A DNA stretch of 64,000 nucleotides from Salvator merianae. Taxonomy: Eukaryota > Chordata > Lepidosauria > Squamata > Teiidae. The position numbers and the translations under genes are program-made. Location: NCBI GenBank assembly GCA_003586115.2, contig QVOM02000053.1:7801035-7865034 (forward strand). The letters run 5' to 3'. Positions 36,913 through 49,100 of the stretch are shown here, piece after piece; positions within the stretch are counted from its first letter, which is position 1; the number at the start of each line of letters is the position of its first letter. The notes beneath the pieces are model-generated. The model was not told where the DNA came from and searched no databases. It saw only the letters and a list, made by a program, of their open reading frames with translations.

Positions 36913-37161
36913 CTAGTATAGAGAACTATCCGTACTCAGAAAAGTGAAAGGAGACATAAGTTTCTTCTTTGTCGGAGTACTTCCGGGTACGGCTGAAGGA
37001 AGACAGAGTGTGCTAGCTGCTTTTTTCTTTGCTCCCCAACTCAGAAAGGATGGTTTAGGAGTCACTTTTTTGGTCTCGTCTATTTTGTCTTCTTCCATAG
37101 CCAAACAGATCAGAGAGTACGTCTTCTGCATTCCCACAGAGTACGTGGCACTTTTGTTGTG
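36913..37161 (-). CDS. RHPN2: RHPN2 exon 15, C-terminal tail and stop
   Basis: Acceptor CTCATCCAG. Encodes [20 protein letters not shown], the LSWG motif, [12 protein letters not shown], and the end [12 protein letters not shown], then TAG (36913-36915). A LINE tail sits about 100 bp upstream of the acceptor in the intron. Confidence 0.94.
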   Translation of the reverse strand, partial: HNKSATYSVGMQKTYSLICLAMEEDKIDETKKVTPKPSFLSWGAKKKAASTLCLPSAVPGSTPTKKKLMSPFTFLSTDSSLY

Positions 37162-40100
37162 CTGGATGAGAGGCAGGAAGACGGAGAGGAAAATAGTTAT
37201 TGACCAATGATTGTTATTTTGGAATTTACAGTTCTGAAATAATCTGAAATTATTCTGAAATTATACAGTTCTGAAATTAATCTGAAATAATGGAGGCCGA
37301 GGCTCTGCCCCTGTAATAATGGGGAGATCGAATCATTCGCACATATCCTCCTGATTTGTGACATTTATGCCAAAACCCGTAAAGAAGTCCTCCATCTTCT
37401 ATTAAGCCAATGGCCTGGCCGCTCCAATACCACTTTGACTGGCCTTCTATTGCAAGACTCATCCACCTCATCACACACAGTACAGCTAAGTTCTTGGCCT
37501 TGATCTTTAAATTACATTCTAATTTTTAATTTTCAATCTTAGTTCTGAGTTCTTTTTTTCAAAAGTTTGCCTTCTTTGCAGGGTTTCTCAGCTTCTATGG
37601 TTTATTGGCTTATAGCCAGCCTGACTCTGTCCTTTTATACAACCTGTTACTAGTAAAGGTTTTTATCTGCTTATGCCATTTCTAGCATTTTGGATCGGTG
37701 ACCATAATAAACACTTCAATTTTAGTTGGAAGTACTAACTTTCAGCTGTAGTGGATGCTCTTCATTTGCCTGATCCTTGACAATTAGCAGTTCATTTCTG
37801 GGCTCTTGGTATAGTTTAATGTAAACAAATGTGGTTCTAATTTCTCATTGCTGAGATATCATTGCAGCAAAGAATGCACCTTTTCAGGAAATCAGTGGGA
37901 ACTTTTTATAATGATGAATAATCATTGCTCTTTTCCATAGCAGGTATTTCCAAGTAAATAGGCACATGACTGATTAATCCTGCAGGACTGCATTATCCTT
38001 TCCCAACATACTTTAGGGAGCACAAAGGTTTGCAAAAGAATGCCAAGAAATAGAGGAATGGTATTTCACTACAACAGGAAGGAAGAAGGCAAAATAACTC
38101 AGTAACTAATGAGAACAAACCATCTAGTAGGGAATACTGTTAGAAAGCCTACTGTTGGGAGTCTGCAAGCAGAGCAAGCTATATGCTCATGTCCTGCTAG
38201 TAGATCTTTGTGCAGACTGCTGGACTGGGTGGGCCATGGGTCTGATCCAGTGCAGAATTTCTTATGTTCTCAGTATTGATTGATCATGGCAGTAGGAAGC
38301 AGAATGGAGTCTCCTTGAAGACGTCATGGCTAACAGAATGATTAACAAAGAAGCCCTCATAAACGCAGTTCAGTTCTGTCCCTTTACTTACCATGGAAGC
38401 TGTGGTATCTTGGCAGCTGATGACCTGAATCTCTGTTTCCTTTCCACCCATACCTCTGAACTTTTCCAAAACTTCACTCACACCCAGCCATTTGCAGTCT
38501 GTGTCTTCAATAGAAACGATACAGTCCCCTTCTTTCAGACCTGCCAACTTAAGATAATTGGACACACTCAGTATTGGAATATTTGAGATATAATACGGTT
38601 TTCTGCACTGTGTTCTTTGGAGGCATTCCATTCCATTCCCACCTCTTTTACAAGCCATAGGTGGACAACTAAGTCCCTTCAGTCACGCAGAATGCTGGTT
38701 CCTCCACTGAAGGATGAGCTGCAGTAGCATTGTAGTCATCTTTAATCGCAATCCTGTGCACATGAAACTGTGAGTAAGGCCTACTGAATACCATACTAAA
38801 CTAAGTGCCTGACTAGACTGAGGAATCCCTGGCTCAGATTCCCCTTGAGTCACAAATGAGCTCAAATGAGAGGTGATGGGGCCACTCCCTGTCTCTCAGC
38901 CTAGTCTACCTTACAAAGTCATTGTGAGGATAAAATGGGGACAGAAAGGAGAACGTCTTTGCCATCTCAAGCCCTTTAGAAGAAAGATACAACAATGATT
39001 ATAATAAATAATAATTGCATTGCCCAGACTAAGGTATAGTCATAACTTCCCCACTGTGACCAGAGACAGGAGTTAAAATTTCGGGAAAAAAGTCCACCCA
39101 ACTGAGCTGGGGAAATTGGATCCCAGTGTAAGAGCTATATTTTTATTTCAAAAGTACTTTTTCCTCTGTCCCTGGGGCATTACTTCTGTTAATATTTAAC
39201 TCTTCAAATTTCACTGAAATTGACATTTTAACCTCTGAACAAATTTGGAAGGTCATTATATGCTACAAAGCTATGTGGCAGAAGCATGGAAAACAAGACA
39301 GAGCTACTTACTGCTGCAGGAGAAATGGGATCCAAACAGTAAACGTGTACAGGTGGACCTCCTTTCAGGGTAAATCCCAGGGCTTCTGCCTCACTTTGAA
39401 AGCGGACTCTGCGTGGGGCAGTCCACCTCTGTCTAGCTGAGAACACCGGCATTGGCCCCTGAGTGACAAAACAGCAATTTGAGTAATTTCCTTAAGACAA
39501 TCCATAGGCAGTCGAACACAAACAAGATAACTTTCATTACCTGAAAGTATTCTTGCACTTCATAGCATTGATTTATGTGCTGAGCAGGGAGCTGGAGTAG
39601 ATGATCTCCACAGTCCCTTTTAACTGACAGAATTCTAGAATGTATGTGGAATTCTTCTGACTGTTGTTACCCACTGAGCCCTCAACATTCATGAAATGTT
39701 CTGATCCTGAAAACTCTTGTGGATGTAGAGACCGACTAAAATAGTCCCACCACAAAATGTAAACAAACAAACAACCCTCCAAAAATGTTGGTTTTGAATT
39801 CAGAAATTGTAGATAAACAAGAATCATCCTCACAAATAGTGAAGAAGGCTCTCATTCCCTCAGTAACAGATCATCAAGTGTTGAGGGACTACCGTAAACC
39901 TAACAGATTCCATCTTCTTCATCACAGGAACAAATTCAAGGCCACGGTAGAAAGGATTTAGACATGTGTGCCATTCTCTGGTAAAAGCTAGGGAGGTGGG
40001 ATTAGGTCTTCTCAGTGTGGCTTCCGGTCTCTCCCTATGGGGAGTGGCCTGGTATCAGGATGAGCACCTTTTAGATGCCAGGTGAAAAGTTAGCTCTTCT

Positions 40101-43100
40101 CCCAGGCATGTAATGGCATAGAGTAACTAATTAGGCTATCTGATGATGGTGTGATCCAAGGTTTTTAAGGGCTTTTTTAACATAGTATTCTTCTTTGCTT
40201 TTAGGAAGTTGTTTTGTGATTCTGCAGTGTTAAGTGCCTTGGGTTTTCCAAAGAAAAGATGATGATGATGATGATGATACCAGCTTGTGACAGAGACAGC
40301 ATTCCTCTGGATAAGACTCTGGGAGCAACATGAGTGGTGAATGAGGCAAGTGTGGACAGATCCTTCTCTGGGCTGGAACAAGGCTATCCGCATTCGGACA
40401 GCTGTTCTGACCCAGCCCCCGCACTGGCTTTGACACTCATGCCAGCTTCCATACCTGGTCTATGGAACTCAACAACAAGACATGCTGCCAAAATGAGTCC
40501 CCTTTGGTAAACCGAACTATGGAGGCATGGGTGGTCTGCTGTGGCTTAATATGATGGTTAGACCTCTTTAAAGAGGTCTATTGGTATAATGGACTAGGCC
40601 GCCATTTTGGGTCACCCAGTCTGATTTGTTCTGGTCTGTGTTCCATTCCATACTAGGGAGGGAGCAGGACCTCCCTTAGACGGCACCAGTGGTGCGGAAG
40701 AGGGGCGCTTAGTTCCCTTCCTAAACCAGAATAGCGGTAAGTATGGAAACAGCCTAATACTTAAAGCCAGAAATTGCCTGCTGTTTCCAAACTCTTAGCT
40801 GATTTCCCTCTAATGTGAAAAGGAGCTCACACTCCATAACAGTGAAATGAATGCATAGCACATAAGCATACATGAGCAAGAAATGTGGCTTCATACATAC
40901 CAGCTTCTCAAAGAAGTCTTTGACTTTCACCTTGGAGAACAAAGGAGGAATCATTTCTGTTTTGTGGTCTGTCTTAGCTGTAACAAAAAAAACAACAAAA
41001 ACAATTCTTTTTTTTAAAAAATGCTACACTTTCATCAAGGGACTTAGGACATCCTGTCTTCCCACTCTTTCACAGTTTTATCTTCATAACAACTTTGTGA
41101 GGGAGGCTTGGATAACTGCTGAACTGTCCCCAAATTAACCAGCTAGCTTCATGTTTAGTTTGAGGACTTGAAATGGAATGCTCTAGTCTAAGCCCAGCAG
41201 ATGAAAATGATTTAATATTGCATTCACTGAAGAATCATCCCCTAACTCTACTGTCTTAACTTGGAAATATGGGGATGCCAGACGTAATTGTGGCATTGCC
41301 AATATAGTACCAGGATAAGGAAGCAATATTCTGTAAAACGCCTATTATGGGGAATCCAATAACAATGCAAGAAGGAAGAGGGTGGGTTCTTGGATGGCTT
41401 CCAGTTGCTACAAACGCAATGATAATAAAATGAGCTGGAGTTGTGGAAAAAAGATATTAAGGAGCATATACATGAAAACAAATGGAACCAAATTCTGCCC
41501 ACCCCTTTTGCTGCTGATGGTGGTGGTGCAATTTACATTTTAAAGGAATTCATTTCTGAACATATTCCTGTCCAAAAATTACTTACGGAGGATATTAGGG
41601 GCTTGCACCAAATTCAGGAATTCATCTTCTTGTTCTTGCTGAGAATATTTTAGAAAGGACCGCTTGTGGGCAACTGATAAGATTTCATGGAGCACATCTA
41701 TATTACGAAGCTTTCGGCAAAGACCACAAACCCTCAAAGCTTCTTCATGATGAATGATGGCCAAGCGCAAGTGGGCTTTTGCTTTAAAAGAAAAAAAATA
41801 CCGAGCCTTATAAATAAGAAAAGAGAAAAAAATAACTCCCCAGCCCTTTGAACTGCAAACGAGGTTGCTCTCATAATGCCAACTATTTTCTTTTCTAGGA
41901 AGAGGAGGCCAGACGTCCCGGTCTGCAGTTGGAACACGTTTTGAACAAGAAAGCTTGACAACTGATATCCAAATGGAAAGACGGTTTCAGTAGAACCAGG
42001 AGAGTGTAATCTTCTAATTTTAAATCCTGACACATTGGCTGCAACACATCTGATCCACCACACCCCATTAGCAGAAGTCCACGACTGGAAGTAGTAAGAG
42101 ATGGACCTACCCGCTTTGCTTATGAAACAGGATTCTCATGTGCACAAGGGGGATGGCAAAGTAGGTTTCTGAATGGGGCACTTGGGTGCTCAGACAGCAG
42201 CCTCTGCATAATACCTATGAGGGGCGATGAAGCCTTACCCAGTTGTCTGCGCTGAACTCTGTCCTTTAAAATGGCTAAGGGTGTAAGTCCTTCAGGCATA
42301 TGGCCATACAGCTGGGAAAAGGCCTTTTCTTGTTGATCTTCATCATCCTTTTGACATACTGCAAAGGCATCAATCAGTGCAAAAGAAAGAGAGGATAAGT
42401 ATTTGTTTAATTTCGTTTACATCCATATGAAGATCCCTTAAGGCATGATTTAGATGAAGGTATCCTAAGGCATAATGAAAGAATTCAGGCTGCGTCTCCA
42501 TTATACAGCAAAGCCACCTTAAATGAGGCCAGATTCCATTTTTCCCGATGGAGACCATTATTAAGGGTCCAATTAAGGGGCCCTTTTTGTGTAGTGAAGA
42601 CACAGCCTGACTCATCTGAAAAAACTAACACTTCTTAAACCTGTTTTCTTGGTGGATTGTATTTTGCATGATCGTTATGATTTATAAGCTCCTTTTAAAA
42701 GTGCATGCCTAAATCAGGGGTGATCAATTTAGGCTTCCCCAGAATTTTCTGAACTACAACGCCTAGAATTCTATGCCAGCCCCTGGGAGCTTTAGTTTAG
42801 GAACATCTAGAGGGTCACAGTTGAGTACCCTTGCCCTAAACAATGTCATCTCTTGTTCCCAAACCTGTTCTACTCAGCAGGTTAAAAAACTCACCTTCCT
42901 CTGCAAGCCTATTTGCAAACACTGAGTAAACACATCCTAACAAGGCAATCGGTTATAGAGTGACTCTGGCTCCAAAGTATTGTTTGCTGTGACGTGACAG
43001 CAATAAAAGTATAGCTTCCTAATCTCAGGAAGTAACAGTTCTACTCTGTTCAACCCCGCTAAGATCCCATCTTGAGAACCATTTCCAGTTCTCTACTATG

Positions 43101-46100
43101 GCAAAATGCAGGACAAGGAACAATGGACTTCTAAGCAGATACTGGCTGAATATATATATACATATGGGCGGGGAGAACCTTCTCTGCCCCAAGCTGCTTA
43201 CAGTCTCAATTTGGCAGAAAATAAGAAAGGAGAAAGGAGGGTAGGTACGAAAGGATAAGCTCTTTCCCCCCCACAACCTCTTACGTAAGTTGTACATCTG
43301 TACAAAAATCCTACATTCCTCTTAATTTAAATAAATGCTATCACCATTTTCCTGCCATGAAAGAGTTATTAGGTGGTATAATTAGCAGTAACTGATGACT
43401 ACCTATAGTAAATGCCTGGCAGTTTTCATAGCAATGTCAATTCACACATAATAATATATGCCTGTAACAGCTCCTCAAGTGCACTTGCTAAATAATTCTT
43501 CCCATTTATTTCATTAAGGAGGGAGGCAAAACTGGTCTCTAAGCATACAGAGGAACTAAGGACAATTCTGCACTGAGTAAAGAAGTAGGAATTCACCAAT
43601 CATCTAACTATGTGCAATGAAGGTGATGGACGAACCTCAGAAAGGGGGCTGCTTCACAGCCCAGGAGCTATACAAAGAAGACTCTTTCTGCCAAAGGGCC
43701 AGAGATAGCACAAACTGTAGTCCCAGCAAGAACACCAAAACACTCAAAGGTTAATTAAGGTTGTCCTTGATTGGATACCCAGTGAGCTACCTTAGACCTG
43801 CCACCTTCTCTCAAGTTAACCTACTTCACTGGATGGTTGGTTAATTAAAATGGAGAGTGAACAAGGATGCTACAGATGGGTCCTTGGATTAAGCCTGGGC
43901 CAAACATAAACAAGGCTCAACTACAGAAAGCAGTCTATCTAGCTTGGTAGATAGCATGAGTTCCTGTTATACTTTCTGACCTAGCACAAAGCCCTCGGAA
44001 TAGACAAATGAATGAATTCAGAACCATTCTTACATTGGTGGTCAATCAAAGCAACTGAAACAAAATAATGTGCCAGAGCTCTGAAATGGTCCGATTTGAC
44101 TTGAGCCAATTTTGACCAAGAATAAGGGATGTTTTCTTTGACTGGTGCTTGATTCATTGCTGTGTTAATAAGCATGTATGTTTCTCCAACCTAGAAACAA
44201 AGCACAAAGTCCAAGTATGAGGCATTTTTCCTTGTCATAAAAAAGCTTAATCATCTGTAAGTAATGCCAGCCATTTGTGAATAATCAGTGAAGTGAATGC
44301 ACCTAGAAAGGAAGGATTGTAGCCTGTAAGAATATAAATTAAGGTGTTTTTTCCCCTCAGACAAATAACAATGGTTCCCTTCATGTGCATTCTCCATATT
44401 AGAATGCAACCCATTACCCTGAACTCTTGAGAATAGCAATATTCATTTAAACCATGAAAAGCAACATTCTAATCCTCAACACTTTTAGCAAAATTAGACT
44501 GTTTCCAGAAAAGCAAAAGCAGTTTTTTTCTTCTGCAACCCACACCCCCTTTGCAAAAAAAATGTTTATTTTGGCTAGGAATGCCTTGAGAATAGCATGA
44601 GATATGCAGTTTTAAGGCTGCATTCACACCTAGGTCTTAATCCAGTTTCAGTCCACTTTCAGAATGAGAGGACACATCAGCAAAGTGACAAGGGGCGTTT
44701 CTGTACTTAATACCTTAGAATGGGTGTTATAATTATCCCATTCTGAGGTGGTATTGACCATGCAGTGCAGACACTATCTGCACTGTGTAGCCACAGTCTG
44801 CACCATGAGCTTGTTGTTCACCATGACAGTGGCCGGGAAGAGGTCAGCTGCTACCATGGTGACTGCCAGTGTGGCGCAGGATGCAGGCGCACACAAGCAT
44901 AATTGGGCAATCATGTAGGCCTAGTAAAGTGCGAACACACTTAATCAGGAGCTAACTATCAGAAAATGACTAGTCACTTTGCTAATGAGTTCTCTCACTC
45001 TGAAGGTTGGCTAATGACACACCTAAAACTTAGGTGTGAACACAACTCTGTTTAACAATCTGATCTTAAAATCTCTGGTTTAGATCATATTTCAGCTGCT
45101 GGTTGCGGACGCATTTCAACAAGATATACCTGAGATGTACATAGCCTGCCAGTGTGAACTGGATTAAACCAAAAGCTTCCAAGTACCAATGCTTCACATT
45201 TTACTAGAACTAGGTAAGTATGGTTATCAGCTTCAGGACTAAAGAAGTCCATCCAACCACAGTTTGGAGTGTAATAAAGGTAGCTTGTACCTTTGGCTAA
45301 AAATCAGCCAAATATCAGATACACTTAGCTTTTGGGGGGGCTTTTTGTACAGATAGGATAAATAGCTTGGCTGATTATCTTGCAGACCTGCCATAAGGTA
45401 AGAAACAATAGTTAAATTAGAAACAGCTTGTTTAATTGTAGCTTGTGCAGGGGAATACAAGACTGACAGGTACAGGCGAAAAACCAAACTAGCTCAACTG
45501 AAGGCACTGAAATACAGTTTTATGACAAGATACAGCCACCTAATCTTTTCTGAACTTATAATTTCTGGGTGTAGGTTCATATATGTTACATAAACTTTCA
45601 GATCCAATCTTGCGTGTCTCTCAGTGAGACATCAAAATATTGCATTCAATTGACATCTGATGATACGGAAGCTCTAGCCATAGGAGTAATAATTCCACTC
45701 TGGTCTTTTCACACATGAAATCATTGCATCATGCATGCAAAAAAACTCCAAAAACCTTCACGCAGCCTACCTTTGCAACTTCATGGGCAATTTTCACGAG
45801 GGTGAAAAATTCATTCCGTATTCCAGGAAGGCAGATCTGTTCGAAGACACATTCCTGAGCTTGAGCAAGCATCATCTTGATCAAAACACTTAACATGGCA
45901 GGACTCATGTCATAACTCGGAGTGTGAGTAAAGGTCTCCTTTAAATAATTCAAAACTCCTGAATTTGGGGAGATGGTAAAAAAGGGGAAAAAAGACCATA
46001 ATTGCAGTCTTTTACAGGCATTCGGGTTTAACGGCTAATAAATAAAGTTTAAATTGTCACTTCAGTAGAAACTCTTTTATTCACCTGGAGAAAAATGTTG

Positions 46101-49100
46101 TACCAAATATCTAAGCAAGTCAGCTTATGTTCACTGGGACCAGGCAGCTAAAAGGATGTGGTCCCAGGAATCATAATAGCTGGAATGGTAGCTGAGGCTA
46201 CATATTTTTATGAGTTCCCTTACCCCATAAAAATTGACCTCACTGAAAATATTGGGTTATCTACATATTAGCTACACTTGAACTGAAACTTGGGAAGGAG
46301 AAAGAAAGAGTATTCTCAAGGATTCTGCCTGGTTTGCTCCTGTATTTGCCGTATAAGATGCAGCTATAATCATCGGAAGAATATTTAGAAAAGATAAGGA
46401 CGCAGCGTTATTTTAGGATAAATTATTTTGGAAAAATTGCAATCTTATATGACCAATATATATATATATATATATATATATACAGTAAATAGCATTTGGG
46501 GATGTGATCTGTTTATTACAACTTTAATTAGCAATTCTTAAGCAGCCACAGTGGAAACAATTAGAGCTAGGGTAATTCTTACAAACTCAAATTAATTTTT
46601 ATTCACAGTTTTCCTTTCTCTTTGCATCGCATTTCATTCCAGTTATACTTGAACTCAGGAAATGTTCAATCATTTGTTCATCCTACTCCGGAAATAAATC
46701 TGCCATATCAGATTGCCTGCTTACTCAGCTCCATACACTGGAATTAGGTGTGGACTAACAAAGCCATATTCATTCACATTTCCTAAGTTCAAACGGAATT
46801 TGAAAGTTAAAATCCACAAAGCTGAATTGGATACAAATGGAAAATTCCACTTAAACAGAAACCCGCTGAGTGGATTCCTGAAAGTTCACTCAAATTGAGC
46901 AAACACTGAATTTTTCGCTCATCCTTTGGTACAATCCTGATTACTACATAGCGACAACACCGAGGACGGGGGTGTTGTGGGGTCATACTTGGCAGGGAGA
47001 GTGAGAGAGTGGTAGGAGTGCTGGAACTTGGAAGAAACATATTCCAGCCTCCTTGTTTAACAGAAGCTTGCTGTGTACTGTGTGCTCTTTAGCTAAAGAG
47101 TGAAATTAAAGGACATCAAATGGATTATCAGGATGAAGCAAAATCCTTGACAAAGTCCTGAATAAACACCACTCAGAAGCTAGGGTCATTTCCACACTTG
47201 TAATTGCTATTCTAATGCTGGGTGGACCACCCCATTCCGGGATACGCAATCCATTCCACGCTGGGACGGATTGCTCCTGGCATGGAACAAGGCCATTCAC
47301 ATTGGGGCAAAAGTTCCTAGCCTTCAGAGTTCCTGGAAGGTCCATTTTGGTAATACCCCTTGTTGCAACACTGAAATGGGTCCCTCGTGGTATTTAGGAT
47401 CACAGAGGCATTCATTCTGCACACCTCCGTGGTCCGGTATGCCACACCCTAGTATGCCAGTATACTTCAAAACAGAAGTCTGTCAGGAGACTGAACCAGG
47501 ACACCTTTCTGGGCATCTTAGTTCGGTCTACACTCTGTCCTGTGTGGATGGAGTATACTATGAGGGGGATAGGACTCCCTTAAACCACACCAGCGTGCAG
47601 AAGGGAAGTCCATATACCTTTCCTTATCCAGCATTACCGGTAAGCGCAGAAAGGGCCTAGATTGAAGTTCAGTCATTGTAGCACCAGAGTGCCTAGTAAA
47701 CAGAATGCCACAGAAAGCAAAACCACTGCAAGTCAGCATTCAATTTCAAATCCAACCATCCTTTCAAAAAATTAAAACAAGCATTTACTAAAACAATGCT
47801 TGCTAGAGCCGAAATCCAATCTCAAAAAAATGCATGCTCCCTAACTGGTTGGTTGAGTTTTATCTGCAACATTTTAACTGCCTGATATTATGGAAAACAT
47901 ATCACTGTGCTGTCAACTGTGAATCCCCTCAAGTGCTTTGGGTATTTTTTTGTTTCTCTGAATCACTTATTGTCATGATTATATGAGGAAATGTCACACG
48001 GTGGGGCTACATCTTATTTGAATGCTGGTTTTTATTGCTTTTAATAGATTCAAGGTAACCACGATGACATTTTTGGCCAAAGGTTAGTCCCAGAGTCTCA
48101 AGCAGCAGAGGAAGTGAGCTTAAATAAAAGTGTGCCAAACCCTCAATTTCTTAACAACTCTAAGGACAAAAGTCCACAAACATGTATACTGCCTGCCCTT
48201 ATTTTTATATCCTGATTTTTTTTTTTTTTGTCTTCCTTTCTCTAAGCACTGGACTGTGTTTATTGGCAGAAGCCATAGCAACAATCGTCACTCAGTCCAC
48301 AGAGTGAATTACATGTATGGTATGAATGATAACACATATGCTTATGCGTCACACGCACAGCGGAAGAAGCTTTATGGAAAGGTAGCTTAAAGCAATTACT
48401 TGAAGCAGAGACCCATTGAGGCAGTTGGTATAATAATCTCAGGAAATTATGTGTGTGAATTTATTTATTTACATTCTTATCCTGCCCTATACCCAAAGGT
48501 CTCAGGGCGGGTCGCAACAATAAAAAACTGAATGTAAAAGGCACACATTAAAAGCCGCAGCAGTGCCTAAACGTGTGAAGTCAAAATCTTGCTCATGAAA
48601 GGTCCAGGTCAGAGGTGTGCAAACATTTCAAACTAGTTTCAGCTTGAAACAAAAGGGGCCTTCATATGGACAGAACAGATTACTTTCAAGTTTTAAATTG
48701 AATTTTTAAAAAAGAGTCTTATATATTGGGGTTGCTACCTAAGAGATGTAGATAGTAGGGAAAGACGCCTGCTACCTACAACTCCATCCACAAATCAGTT
48801 TGGGCTGCCTGGTGGGTTCAAAGAGGGTCTCCCTTCTGCTCCTCTCCCTCCTAACACATTCCATCCACACAGGATGGAGCATAGACTGGGCTAGGGCAGG
48901 CAAAATGGTGCCCTAGTCTGGCTTACCAGTAGACCTTATGGTATACCAGACCATGGAGGCCCATTTCAGCAGGGCAACAGAGTGTGCCACTGAAATGGGC
49001 CCCTGGGAAGACATGTTCCTGGCCTTCAGAGCATTTGGAGCTCCCTGCACCAGCTCCAAAGATGGCATAAGCTTTGGAGCCAGTGTGGGGAATGGTGCTG

